Origin: Cellulomonas persica
GTDB taxonomy: Bacteria > Actinomycetota > Actinomycetes > Actinomycetales > Cellulomonadaceae
Assembly (NCBI RefSeq): GCF_007989825.1
Contig: NZ_BJUA01000011.1
Location: 1-64,000 of the forward strand
Length of the DNA: 64,000 nt
Direction of reading: 5' to 3'
Position numbers and translations under genes: made by a program. Under the pieces are notes generated by a model. That model did no database searches, was not told where the DNA came from, and was given only the letters and a program-made list of their open reading frames with translations. This document shows positions 1-8,769 of this stretch, in pieces. Within the stretch, counting starts at the first letter, position 1, and each line of letters starts with the position of its first letter.

Positions 1-276
1 CACGGGGTGGCTTCTTCTGTTTCCCGACACATTGTTCCGGGACGAGTGGCGCGAACCAGTTGTCGTGCACGTCCAGCGGCTGTGCGCGCCCTGGTTTCCC
101 TGCGGGCGGCCGGGCCGGCTCCATGGGCGCGGCGAACGTGGCGACGTCGGTGGTGCGGGATCGGGGAGCGGAGTTGTTGCCGTGGCGTCGAGCGTCACGT
201 CCTGGCGACCGCGATCCGTGCGGTGCGAGCGCGCGACGGATGAGACGATGTTCGCTCACGCGAGGAGAGCACATAC
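1..276. other. Upstream intergenic region of first gene
   Basis: No convincing gene is seen here. Short open frames exist but have the random Arg/Ala-rich composition expected from GC-rich non-coding DNA. A purine-rich ribosome-binding site (GAGGAGAG, 262-269) lies 7 bases before the ATG at 277 and fixes the start of the first gene. The region may hold that gene's promoter or the tail of an upstream transcript; no clear -10/-35 pair was recognised. Confidence 0.5.
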
Positions 277-2541
277 ATGAACAGCGACGACACCACGGGC
301 CGCGACGAAGGCCGCTCGAGAGACCAGCACCGTCGCACGGGCGACGCCGGACGCCGGGACGACGTCCGGCGGGGATCGAGCGAGAGCGGGCGCGCGCAGG
401 CGGGCCGCTCGTCCGGGCGTCCCACGGGGTCGTCAGGTCAGCGGCGCGGTGGGTCGTACGGGCGCTCCGACGACCGGTCGGCTGCTCGTCGCGGTGACGC
501 CGCGCCTGGTCGCGGTGGCGACTGGCGGACGGCGGCTGGTCAGGGCCCGGGCGGCTCGCGCGGTGAGCGTCGCTCTGACGCAGGCGGCGAAGAGCGCTCG
601 TCCGGCAGCTCACGTACCGCGCGCGGCGGGTCGTACGGCTCGGGTGAGCGGTCGTACGGCAACAGCCGGCGGACCGACGGTGCCGGGTCGTCCGGTGCGC
701 GGCCGTACGGCGAGCGATCGTCCGGTTCACGCTCGTACGCCGACCGTGAGCGTTCGGCACGCGATGCACGGCCGTACGAAGGCGGCCAGAGTTCGTCCCG
801 CGGCGGGCAGCGCCCCGACGCGCGGGGCCCGCGTTCGTCGGGCTCGCGCGGCTACGAGGGTGGCTCGCGTTCGTCGGGCTCACGCTCGTACGAGGATGGT
901 CTGCGTTCATCGGGTTCGCGTGCCTACGAGGCCGGTGGGCGCCCGTCCGGTCCTGGCGGGCGCTCCGGCGGCGCGGCGAGCTCGGGTGACCGGCGCGGTG
1001 CTGCGGGTCCTCGCGGTGTGGCCGGCGATCGCTCGCGTGGATCGTGGAGTGCGAGCACGGAGCGACAGGGGCCGCAGCAGCGCGGCCACGGTGACGACAG
1101 CCGCGGCGGATACCGCGGCGGCCATGGTGGCGGACAGCGTGGCGAGCGCTCGTCCGGCGCGGCCGGTGACGAGCGTCGGACGAGCTGGCGCGACGGGGAT
1201 CAGCACTCGGGTGCCGGTCGCGACCGGTCCGGTCGCACGGGCGACGACGTTCGTCGCGACCGGCCGTACGTCGCGGGCGAGCGTGCGGCGTCGCGTGGTC
1301 GCGACGGGCGTGGGTCGCGCCCCTCCTCGGAGCGTGACGCCTCCGCACGCTGGGCGGGTCGTCCGCAGGACGACCGTGCTCGCGGTGCACGTCCTCGCGA
1401 CGACCGCCCCGGTGCGGGCGGCGACGGGCGCGGTCAGGGCCCCCGTCGTGAGTGGACCGACGGCGGACGCGATCGGGGTCGCCAGGATGTTCGTCGTCCC
1501 GGTGGCGACACGCGCCGTGGTCGTGACGGGCTGAGCAACGACGCCTTCGCGCGTCCGTCGTGGTCGCGCGGTTCGGGTTCCGCTCCGTCGGGTCGACCCG
1601 GCGCGGACCCGCGTGGGGGCGAGCGGCGGCCGACGCGTCCGCCGCAGGACCAGCGCGTGTCCGGCCCGGAGATCCCCGAGGACGTCGTGTTCGGCGACCT
1701 CGACCGGGCGGCGCGGGCACCCCTGCGGACGCTGTCGAAGGAGAACGCGAACCAGGTCGGGCGTCACCTGGTGATGGTCGGGCGGCTGCTCGACGTGGAC
1801 CCTGAGCTGGCGTACGAGCACGCGCAGGCCGCGGTGCGCAGCGGGGGACGCGTCGACGTCGTGCGTGAGGCGGCGGGCCTCGCGGCCTACCGCACGGGCC
1901 GGTACGCCGAGGCGTTGCGGGAGCTGCGCACGGTGCGACGGCTCAACGGCTCGTCGGAGCACCTGGCGATCATGGCCGACTGCGAGCGAGGGCTCGATCG
2001 TCCGGAACGGGCGATCGCGCTCGCGCAGACGCCCGAGGCCGAGACGCTGCCGGCGGACGCACGGGTCGAGCTCGCCATCGTCGTGAGCGGCGCCCGCCTC
2101 GACCTCGGCGAGCCCGAGGCTGCCGTCGCGGCGCTCGGCACGGCCGAGGTGCGCGCCGCCACGGGTGCCCTCGCGGTGCGGGTCGCCGTCGCGCGGGCGA
2201 CCGCGCTGGAGGCGGCGGGACGCGTGAGCGAGGCCGAGGGCGAGCTCGCACGGTTCACCCCCGAGCAGCTCGCGGAGGCGACCGGCGAGGGTGCGCAGGA
2301 CGAGGACGACGAGGTCGTCGTGTTCGACCTCGCGGACGACGACGAGATGCCCGTGGACGAGGACGCTCGCGAGAGCGCCGGCCCACGGACGGACGACGAG
2401 GACGGCAGCGACGACGTCGCGGGAGACGAGGACGCCGTCGCTGCGGCTCAGCCTGAGGCGCCCGCGGACGACGTGGCCGTCGACGGCGAGCCGGAGCGCG
2501 ACAGCTCGGCGCAGGAGAGCAGCGGGGAGACCCAGCAGTGA
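277..2541 (+). CDS. Arg/Gly/Ser-rich disordered protein with C-terminal TPR-like domain and acidic tail
   Basis: A 754-residue protein in three parts. Residues 1 to about 450 are low-complexity and rich in Arg, Gly and Ser with many RSSGS, RGG-like and SY/GY dipeptides, so they are strongly basic and probably disordered. Residues about 465-665 form an Ala/Leu-rich helical repeat region resembling tetratricopeptide repeats (motifs such as AYRTGRYAEALRELR and LGEPEAAVAAL). Residues about 670-754 are very acidic (runs of Asp/Glu). A good ribosome-binding site precedes the ATG. The stop overlaps the start of the next gene (GTGA), so it is translationally coupled to the HAD phosphatase. TPR domains usually mediate protein contacts, and an RG-rich segment could bind RNA; both roles are inference. 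No enzyme motif is visible. Length and composition of the N-terminal part probably vary among relatives. Confidence 0.85.
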   Translation: MNSDDTTGRDEGRSRDQHRRTGDAGRRDDVRRGSSESGRAQAGRSSGRPTGSSGQRRGGSYGRSDDRSAARRGDAAPGRGGDWRTAAGQGPGGSRGERRSDAGGEERSSGSSRTARGGSYGSGERSYGNSRRTDGAGSSGARPYGERSSGSRSYADRERSARDARPYEGGQSSSRGGQRPDARGPRSSGSRGYEGGSRSSGSRSYEDGLRSSGSRAYEAGGRPSGPGGRSGGAASSGDRRGAAGPRGVAGDRSRGSWSASTERQGPQQRGHGDDSRGGYRGGHGGGQRGERSSGAAGDERRTSWRDGDQHSGAGRDRSGRTGDDVRRDRPYVAGERAASRGRDGRGSRPSSERDASARWAGRPQDDRARGARPRDDRPGAGGDGRGQGPRREWTDGGRDRGRQDVRRPGGDTRRGRDGLSNDAFARPSWSRGSGSAPSGRPGADPRGGERRPTRPPQDQRVSGPEIPEDVVFGDLDRAARAPLRTLSKENANQVGRHLVMVGRLLDVDPELAYEHAQAAVRSGGRVDVVREAAGLAAYRTGRYAEALRELRTVRRLNGSSEHLAIMADCERGLDRPERAIALAQTPEAETLPADARVELAIVVSGARLDLGEPEAAVAALGTAEVRAATGALAVRVAVARATALEAAGRVSEAEGELARFTPEQLAEATGEGAQDEDDEVVVFDLADDDEMPVDEDARESAGPRTDDEDGSDDVAGDEDAVAAAQPEAPADDVAVDGEPERDSSAQESSGETQQ
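832..939 (+). repeat. Three tandem 36-bp coding repeats
   Basis: Three imperfect 36-bp units at 832-867, 868-903 and 904-939 encode the 12-residue unit RSSGSR(G/S/A)YE(G/D/A)G(S/L/G). They lie in the disordered part of the first protein and are its most regular section. The DNA differs between copies at wobble positions, so the repeat is not very recent. Confidence 0.85.
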
Positions 2542-3572
2542 AGGCAGGACTGGTCGGGGCGCCCGTGGCGCCCGCCGAGGCGTACGACCTGGCGCTCGTC
2601 GACCTCGACGGGGTGGCGTATCGCGGGCACGAGCCGATCGAGCACGCGGCGGACGGGCTGACGGGTGCGCGTGAGCGCGGCATGCGGCTGGTGTTCGTCA
2701 CCAACAACGCGTCGCGCGAGCCCGAGTCGGTCGCGGACCAGCTCACCGGGCTGGGCATCCCGACGACGCCGGCCGAGGTGATGACCGCGGCGCAGGCCGC
2801 GGCGCAGCTCCTGCGGTCGCGCCTCGAGCGGGGCGCGCGCGTGCTCGTGGTGGGCGGCGCGGGTCTGCGGACCGCGGTGCGGCAGGCGGGCTACGAGGTC
2901 GTCGACTCGGCGGACGACGAGCCTGCGGCGGTCGCGCAGGGCTTCGCGCCCGAGGTCGGGTGGGCGCAGCTCGCCGAGGCCGCGTACGCGATCGAGCGCG
3001 GTGCGTGGCACGTGGCGTCGAACCTGGACCTGAGCCTGCCGACGGCGCGCGGCTTCGCGCCCGGCAACGGCTCGCTCGTCGGCGCGGTGCGCGCCGCCAC
3101 GGGGGTGACGCCCGACAGCGCGGGCAAGCCGTCGCCGACGATGTACCGGATGGCGGTCGAGCGGGCTGGGGCGCGGGACGCGCTCGTCGTCGGCGACCGG
3201 CTGGACACGGACCTGGCGGGAGCCCGGTCGGGCGGATTCGTCGGTCTGCACGTGCTCACGGGCGTCAGCTCCGCGCGCGACGACGTGCTCGCCCACCCCG
3301 GGGAGCGCCCGCACCTGATCGGGGCCGACCTGCGCGCCCTGCACGAGCCGCACCCCGAGCCCGAGCCAGGGCCCGAGGGTTGGTGGACGTGTCGCGGGGC
3401 GTCGGCGCGTGTCGTGGACGGCGTGCTCGAGCTCGGGCGAGGCGGCGACGGGTCGCCGGCGTCCCAGCTCGACGAGGTGCGCGCCGCGTGCGCGGCGGCG
3501 TGGTCCGCGGTCGACGCGGGCGCGACCCTCGACGAGTCGAGCGTGCCTGAGCTCGCGACCGATCTTGCGTGA
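2538..3572 (+). CDS. HAD-superfamily hydrolase, subfamily IIA (NagD/phosphoglycolate phosphatase-like)
   Basis: A 344-residue probable sugar- or nucleotide-phosphate phosphatase. HAD motif I with its nucleophile Asp is VDLDGV near residues 21-26, motif II is VTNNAS near 54-59, the Lys of motif III is in GKPSPTMY near 195, and motif IV is VGDRLDTD near 217. This arrangement with a cap between motifs II and III is typical of the NagD-like IIA group. About 80 residues after the HAD fold form an extension with Pro/Glu repeats and no recognised domain. The GTG start overlaps the stop of the upstream gene by four bases. In actinobacteria a HAD IIA gene commonly sits just before tlyA, as here. The substrate cannot be told from sequence. 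Confidence 0.9.
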   Translation: MKAGLVGAPVAPAEAYDLALVDLDGVAYRGHEPIEHAADGLTGARERGMRLVFVTNNASREPESVADQLTGLGIPTTPAEVMTAAQAAAQLLRSRLERGARVLVVGGAGLRTAVRQAGYEVVDSADDEPAAVAQGFAPEVGWAQLAEAAYAIERGAWHVASNLDLSLPTARGFAPGNGSLVGAVRAATGVTPDSAGKPSPTMYRMAVERAGARDALVVGDRLDTDLAGARSGGFVGLHVLTGVSSARDDVLAHPGERPHLIGADLRALHEPHPEPEPGPEGWWTCRGASARVVDGVLELGRGGDGSPASQLDEVRAACAAAWSAVDAGATLDESSVPELATDLA

Positions 3573-3873
3573 GGACGCGCTTGCGTGAGGGTGGGCGCGC
3601 GGGGAGGCGGGGGCGTCCGGCGGTGCCGGCGTGGTCTCACCCGTGCGCGAGGCGCGGTGCTGCACACGGGTGACGGGGCCGGCCCCGGAGGCAGCAGGGA
3701 GGCCGACGCCTGTGAGTTGAGCCCGCGGGGCGTCCGGGCCTGCGGGTAGCGTGGGGCGCGCCTGGTGCGCCAGCATCCGCTGACGTGCGCCGGGCATCCG
3801 CGGACCAGCGCCACATCCGCGGACCAGCAGCGGCCCGGACAGGTACGCCCAGCGAGACAAGGAGGCCGTCGTC
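3573..3873. other. 301-bp intergenic region with promoter-like box and direct repeat
   Basis: No gene is seen. A -10-like TAGCGT lies at 3747-3752. A 15-bp direct repeat (CATCCGCGGACCAGC) occurs at 3795-3809 and 3814-3828, a period of 19 bp, with a related CATCCGC at 3774. A Shine-Dalgarno AAGGAGG (3859-3865) lies 8 bases before the GTG at 3874. The region therefore probably carries a promoter and leader for the small gene and tlyA. Confidence 0.45.
3795..3828. repeat. 15-bp perfect direct repeat, 19-bp period
   Basis: CATCCGCGGACCAGC occurs twice, at 3795-3809 and 3814-3828, in the leader between a TAGCGT box and the ribosome-binding site of the next gene. It could be a regulatory site or just a local duplication. 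Confidence 0.7.
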
Positions 3874-4137
3874 GTGGACGACACGCAGCGTGCGAGCATG
3901 CCTTCCCCGGCCGAGCTCTCGGCCCGGGTGCGCGCGGCCGCGATCCGTGACGAGGCCGGACCGGCAGCCGACGTCGAGCGCGGCCCGGTCGAGCCCGGGC
4001 AGACCGGTGACGCCGCGGTCGACGAGGCGCTGCGCGTGCTGGACGGGCTCGCCGAACGTCCGCTGACCGAGCACGTCGCGGCGTTCGACGCCGTGCACGG
4101 CGCCCTTCAGGACCGTCTGGCCGAGGCGCAGGGCTGA
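3874..4137 (+). CDS. Small conserved actinobacterial protein preceding TlyA
   Basis: An 87-residue acidic, Ala/Glu-rich protein, probably helical (for example AVDEALRVLDGLAERPLTEHV). It has no membrane segment and no recognised domain. The GTG start follows a strong AAGGAGG. The stop is only four bases before tlyA, so the two are surely co-transcribed. Small proteins of similar size and position, between a HAD hydrolase gene and tlyA, are common in actinobacteria. Function is unknown. Confidence 0.75.
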   Translation: MDDTQRASMPSPAELSARVRAAAIRDEAGPAADVERGPVEPGQTGDAAVDEALRVLDGLAERPLTEHVAAFDAVHGALQDRLAEAQG

Positions 4138-4141
4138 CGGC

Positions 4142-4948
4142 GTGACGACCCGACTCGACACCGAGCTGGTGCGGCGAGGCCTGGCCCGCTCGCGCCGCCA
4201 CGCGGGGGAGCTGATCGCCGCGGGGCGCGTCCTCGTCGACGGTCAGCCCGCCCGGCGTAGCGCGACGTCGGTGACGCCCGAGCTCGGCGTCACCGTCGCG
4301 GCCACCGACGAACCGGAGTACGCCTCCCGCGCGGGTCACAAGCTCGCGGGCGCGCTGGAGGCCCTGCCCGCGCTCGCCGTGAGCGGGCGGGCGTGCCTGG
4401 ACGCCGGTGCGAGCACGGGTGGCTTCACCGATGTCCTGCTGCGCCGCGGCGCGGCCTCCGTGTGCGCGGTCGACGTCGGCCACGACCAGCTCGTCGAGCG
4501 GTTGCGGCTCGACCCGCGGGTCGAGGTGCGCGAGGGCGTCAACGTGCGCACGCTCGCTGCGGGCGACGTGCTGCCGGCTCCGTCGCTCGTCGTCGCCGAC
4601 CTGTCGTTCATCTCGCTCCCGTTGGTGCTGCCCGCGCTCGCCGCGGTCGCGGCCGATGACGCGGACCTGCTGGTCATGGTGAAACCGCAGTTCGAGGTCG
4701 GGCGTGAGCGCCTGGGCTCGGGCGGCGTCGTGCGTGACGTCGGGCTGCGCGCCGACGCGGTCGTCGGGGTGGCGCGGGCCGCGGCCGAGCTCGGTCTCGC
4801 GGTGCGCGGGGTCGTGACGAGCCCGCTGGCCGGACCGAGCGGCAACGTGGAGTACTTCCTGTGGCTGACGCCGCGGCCGTCGCCCGAGGTGCCCGCCGAG
4901 CGGATCGCGAGCGTGGTGCGCGGCGAGGCGCCCGGAGGTGAGCTGTGA
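4142..4948 (+). CDS. tlyA: TlyA family 16S/23S rRNA 2'-O-methyltransferase
   Basis: A 268-residue protein with an N-terminal S4 RNA-binding domain (about residues 1-60, TRLDTELVRRGLARSR) and a Rossmann methyltransferase domain. The SAM-binding motif is LDAGASTGGF near residues 86-95, followed by DVGHDQL and the catalytic-region VADLSFIS. TlyA proteins methylate cytidine 2'-OH groups of 16S and 23S rRNA and their loss gives capreomycin resistance in mycobacteria. Family length is about 265-270, so the gene is complete. The GTG start is the only sensible one. The stop overlaps nadK by four bases (GTGA). The same tlyA-nadK-recN order is found in Mycobacterium. Confidence 0.95.
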   Translation: MTTRLDTELVRRGLARSRRHAGELIAAGRVLVDGQPARRSATSVTPELGVTVAATDEPEYASRAGHKLAGALEALPALAVSGRACLDAGASTGGFTDVLLRRGAASVCAVDVGHDQLVERLRLDPRVEVREGVNVRTLAAGDVLPAPSLVVADLSFISLPLVLPALAAVAADDADLLVMVKPQFEVGRERLGSGGVVRDVGLRADAVVGVARAAAELGLAVRGVVTSPLAGPSGNVEYFLWLTPRPSPEVPAERIASVVRGEAPGGEL

Positions 4949-5820
4949 CGCGCCGAGCCCTGATCGTCACGCACCGCGGACGCCGTGCCGCGGTGACCGC
5001 GACGCGTGAGGCCGTGCGGGTGCTCGAGTCCGCGGGGATCGAGGCGGTGCTGGCCGCCGAGGACGCGGTCGCGAGCGACCTGCCGGAGTTCGAGCTCGCC
5101 GTCGTGCTCGGCGGTGATGGAACGATCCTGCGCGCCGCCGAGCTCACGCGCGGCACGCGCGTGCCGTTGCTCGGTGTGAACCTCGGCCACGTCGGTTTCC
5201 TCGCCGAGAGCGAGCGGGACGACGTGGGCGAGGCCGTGCGCCGGCTCACGGAGGGCGACTTCGAGGTCGAGGAGCGGGTCACGCTGCACGTGCGCGTCCT
5301 GCTGCCGGACGGTCAGGAGCGCACCGACTGGGCGCTCAACGAGGCGGCGCTCGAGAAGGGTGACCGCTCGCGGCTCCTGGAGGTCGCCGTCGAGGTCGAT
5401 GGACGGCCGCTGTCGAGCTTCGGGTGCGACGGCGTCGTGGCCGCGACCGCGACGGGGTCGACGGCACACGCGTTCTCCGCGGGCGGCCCGGTCGTGTGGC
5501 CGGACGTCGACGGCATGATCCTCGTGCCGGTTGCCGCCCACGCGCTCTTCGCCCGCCCGCTGGTCGTCGGTCCGGGCAGCCGGCTCGCGCTCGAGGTGCT
5601 CGAGCGGTCGCCGTCGCCCGGCCAGCTGACCTGCGACGGTCGCAGGACCCTCGAGGTCCCGCAGGGCGCGCGCGTCGAGGTGACGCGCAGCGACGTCCCG
5701 GTGCGGCTCGCGCGGCTCTGGCCCGCACCGTTCACGACACGGCTGGTGCAGAAGTTCGCGTTGCCCGTCGAGGGGTGGCGGGGCCGCGCCGAGCTCGACG
5801 ACGAGGCGGGTGCCAGGTGA
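4945..5820 (+). CDS. nadK: NAD kinase
   Basis: A 291-residue cytosolic enzyme that phosphorylates NAD to NADP using ATP or polyphosphate. The diagnostic GGDGT motif is at about residues 56-60 (VLGGDGTILRAAE), followed by LGVNLGHVGFLAE, and the C-terminal half carries the NAD-binding CDGVVAATATGSTAH segment and GPG-like turns. Length matches the family. GTG start overlaps tlyA; its own stop overlaps the GTG of recN, so tlyA-nadK-recN is one coupled unit. Confidence 0.96.
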   Translation: MTRRALIVTHRGRRAAVTATREAVRVLESAGIEAVLAAEDAVASDLPEFELAVVLGGDGTILRAAELTRGTRVPLLGVNLGHVGFLAESERDDVGEAVRRLTEGDFEVEERVTLHVRVLLPDGQERTDWALNEAALEKGDRSRLLEVAVEVDGRPLSSFGCDGVVAATATGSTAHAFSAGGPVVWPDVDGMILVPVAAHALFARPLVVGPGSRLALEVLERSPSPGQLTCDGRRTLEVPQGARVEVTRSDVPVRLARLWPAPFTTRLVQKFALPVEGWRGRAELDDEAGAR

Positions 5821-7547
5821 TCGAGGAGATCCGGATCGCCGATCTCGGCGTGATCGGCAGCGCCGAGGTGGTGCTCGGGCCCGGTCTCACCGTGCTGACC
5901 GGCGAGACCGGTGCGGGCAAGACCATGGTGCTCACGGCGCTGTCGCTGCTGCTCGGCGGCAAGGCCGACCCGGCGACCGTGCGGACGGGCGCCTCGGGCG
6001 CCTCGGTCGAGGGGCGTGTCGTGCTCGCCGCGGACCACCCGGCGCTCGCCCGCGCGCTCGAGGCCGGTGGCGAGACGGACGACGACGGGAGCCTGCTCCT
6101 GGTGCGCACGGTCGGTGCGGCGGGGGAGTCGGGCACGGGTCGCTCGCGCGCCTTCGTCGGTGGCCGGTCGGTGCCGCAGGCGGTGCTCGCCGAGCTCGCC
6201 GAGACGCTGGTCACGGTGCACGGGCAGGCGGACCAGGCGCGGCTGCGCTCGCCCGCGCACCAGCGTGCGGCGCTCGACGAGTTCGCGGGCCCGGAGCACG
6301 CGAGCACGCTGCGCGCGTACCGCGACGCGTGGGCCGAGCGGGCCCGGGTCCGCCAGGAGCTGGCCGAGCTCGTCGAGCGCGCGCAGGACCGCTCGCGCGA
6401 GGCGGAGCTCCTGCGGCTCGGTCTCGCGGAGGTCGAGCGCGTCGACCCGCAGCCCGGCGAGGACGTCGAGCTCGCGACCGAGGAGCAGCGCCTCGCGCAC
6501 GCCGAGGAGCTGCGCGTCGCGGCGGCGACGGCCCACACCGCGCTCGCGGGGGACGAGAGCGGGGCCGAGCCGGCCAGCGCGACGGACCTCGTCGAGCACG
6601 CCCGTCGAGCGCTCGAGCACGTCGCCGGGCACGACCCCGCGCTCGCCGAGCTCGCGACGCGGGTGGGAGAGGCGGGCTACCTCCTGGCGGACGCCGCCGC
6701 GGAGCTGTCCGCGTACGCGGGTGACCTGGCGGCCGACCCCCGTCGGCTCGAGGTCGTCAACCAGCGGCGCGCCGAGCTTGCGACGCTCACGCGCGCCTAC
6801 GGCAGCGACGTCGCCGAGGTGCTCGAGTGGTCCCGGACCGCCGGCCTGCGTCTGCTCGAGCTCGAGGGCGGCGACCAGCGCATCGAGGATCTGCGCGCGC
6901 GCGGGGACGCGCTCGACGCACGGCTGCGCGAGCTCGCGGGAGTCCTGAGCGCGACGCGCACCGCGGCCGCCGAGCGGCTGGCCACGGTGGTCTCGGCCGA
7001 GCTCGCCGGGCTGGCGATGGCCGGGGCGCGCGTCGAGGTGGAGGTGACCGCCTCCGAGGAGCTCGGTCCGTACGGCGGCGACGACGTCGCGATGCTGCTC
7101 GTCCCGCACGCGGGATCCCCCGCGCGGCCGCTCGGCAAGGGCGCGTCGGGAGGGGAGCTGTCCCGCGTGATGCTGGCGCTCGAGGTCGCGCTCGCGGAGG
7201 GTGCCGGAACCGACCGGCCGGGGACCTTCGTGTTCGACGAGGTCGATGCCGGCGTCGGTGGCAAGGCGGCCGTCGAGGTCGGGCGCAGGCTCGCGTCGCT
7301 CGCCCGCGACAGCCAGGTCCTCGTCGTCACGCACCTCGCCCAGGTCGCGGCTTTCGCGGACCATCACCTCGTCGTCACGAAGTCCTCACACAACGGTGTC
7401 GACGTCGTGACCGCCTCGGACGTGACGTCCGTCACGGACGAGGCCCGTGTACGCGAGCTGGCCCGCATGCTCAGCGGTCAGGAGGACTCGGACGCGGCAC
7501 GCGCGCACGCAGCCGAGCTCCTGGAGCTGTCTGGCGTGGGACGATGA
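5817..7547 (+). CDS. recN: DNA repair protein RecN
   Basis: A 576-residue SMC-like ATPase acting early in double-strand break repair. Walker A is GETGAGKTM (about residues 29-37), the ABC signature is GASGGELSRV near 442, Walker B is TFVFDEVDAGVGG near 470-482, and a switch His is in VTHLAQV. A long Glu/Ala/Arg-rich middle segment fits the coiled coil. An open frame runs upstream into nadK, but the GTG at 5817 gives the typical RecN N-terminus (VIEEIRIADLGVI) and overlaps the nadK stop by four bases. Confidence 0.96.
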   Translation: MIEEIRIADLGVIGSAEVVLGPGLTVLTGETGAGKTMVLTALSLLLGGKADPATVRTGASGASVEGRVVLAADHPALARALEAGGETDDDGSLLLVRTVGAAGESGTGRSRAFVGGRSVPQAVLAELAETLVTVHGQADQARLRSPAHQRAALDEFAGPEHASTLRAYRDAWAERARVRQELAELVERAQDRSREAELLRLGLAEVERVDPQPGEDVELATEEQRLAHAEELRVAAATAHTALAGDESGAEPASATDLVEHARRALEHVAGHDPALAELATRVGEAGYLLADAAAELSAYAGDLAADPRRLEVVNQRRAELATLTRAYGSDVAEVLEWSRTAGLRLLELEGGDQRIEDLRARGDALDARLRELAGVLSATRTAAAERLATVVSAELAGLAMAGARVEVEVTASEELGPYGGDDVAMLLVPHAGSPARPLGKGASGGELSRVMLALEVALAEGAGTDRPGTFVFDEVDAGVGGKAAVEVGRRLASLARDSQVLVVTHLAQVAAFADHHLVVTKSSHNGVDVVTASDVTSVTDEARVRELARMLSGQEDSDAARAHAAELLELSGVGR

Positions 7548-7553
7548 CGGACG

Positions 7554-8738
7554 ATGAGATCCACGCTCCGTCGTCGCCCGCCCACGCCTGAACCCGGTAT
7601 CGCCGGGTCCGCCCGTGTCGACCGTCGCACCAAGTCGCTGACGAAGCGGCTGCGCGCCGGCGAGATCGCCGTCATCGACCACGAGGACCTCGACCGCGTC
7701 TCGGCCGAGGCGCTCGTCGCCTGCCAGCCGGCCGCGGTGCTCAACGCCGCGCGCTCGACGTCCGGCCGCTACCCGAACCTCGGCCCCGAGATCCTGGTCG
7801 GGGCGGGCATCCCGCTCGTCGACGACCTGGGTCCCGACGTCATGGCGATCCCCGAGGGCCACCAGCTGCGGGTGCTCGACGGCGCGGTCTACGACGGCGA
7901 CACGCTCGTCGCGGAGGGCGTGGAGCAGACGTCCGCGATCATCGCGCTCGCGATGGAGGAGGCCCGCGCGGGCCTGTCCGTCCAGCTCGAGTCGTTCGCG
8001 GCGAACACGATGGACTACCTGCGACGCGAGCGGGACCTCCTGCTCGACGGTGTCGGTGTGCCGGACATCGACACGCGCATCGACGGCCGCCAGGTGCTCA
8101 TCGTCGTGCGCGGGTACCACTACAAGGAGGACCTGGTCACGCTGCGGCCGTACATCCGCGAGTACCGGCCGGTGCTCATCGGGGTCGACGGTGGTGCGGA
8201 CGCGATCCTCGAGGCCGGCTGGCGGCCGGACATGATCGTCGGCGACATGGACTCGGTCTCGGACCGCGCCCTGACCTGCGGCGCCGAGGTGGTCGTGCAC
8301 GCGTACCGCGACGGCCGCGCACCCGGCATCGCCCGGGTCGAGCAGCTCGGCGTGCCGCACGTCGTGTTCCCGGCGACCGGCACGAGCGAGGACGTCGCGA
8401 TGCTGCTGGCAGACGACAAGGGCGCTGAGCTCATCGTCGCGGTCGGCACGCACGCGACCCTGGTCGAGTTCCTCGACAAGGGCCGCTCGGGCATGGCCAG
8501 CACGTTCCTCACCCGGCTGCGGGTCGGCGGCAAGCTCATCGACGCCAAGGGCGTCTCCCGGCTGTACCGGCAGCGGATCTCCAACCTGCAGCTCACCCTC
8601 CTGGTGCTCGCCGGCCTGCTCGCGCTCGGCGTCGCGCTCGCCTCCACCGAGGCCGGCCAGACGTTCTTCGGGCTCGTGGGTGCGCGCATCGACGACTTCA
8701 CCTCGTGGGTCCGCGGCCTCTTCGGAGGCGGCGCATGA
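7554..8738 (+). CDS. steA: SteA-like cytokinetic ring protein
   Basis: A 394-residue protein with a soluble N-terminal region (KSLTKRLRAGEIAVIDHEDLDR, then AARSTSGRYPNLGP), a thiamin-pyrophosphokinase-like middle domain (GVDGGADAILEAGWRPDMIVGDMDS), and one C-terminal membrane segment (about 345-369) with a short tail. This matches SteA, which with SteB localises to the division ring of Corynebacterium and influences activation of the RipA peptidoglycan hydrolase. It lies six bases after recN and is followed by the steB-like gene, as in other actinobacteria. Confidence 0.9.
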   Translation: MRSTLRRRPPTPEPGIAGSARVDRRTKSLTKRLRAGEIAVIDHEDLDRVSAEALVACQPAAVLNAARSTSGRYPNLGPEILVGAGIPLVDDLGPDVMAIPEGHQLRVLDGAVYDGDTLVAEGVEQTSAIIALAMEEARAGLSVQLESFAANTMDYLRRERDLLLDGVGVPDIDTRIDGRQVLIVVRGYHYKEDLVTLRPYIREYRPVLIGVDGGADAILEAGWRPDMIVGDMDSVSDRALTCGAEVVVHAYRDGRAPGIARVEQLGVPHVVFPATGTSEDVAMLLADDKGAELIVAVGTHATLVEFLDKGRSGMASTFLTRLRVGGKLIDAKGVSRLYRQRISNLQLTLLVLAGLLALGVALASTEAGQTFFGLVGARIDDFTSWVRGLFGGGA

Positions 8739-8769
8739 GCACCCACCGGACCGACGGAAAGACCACCTC

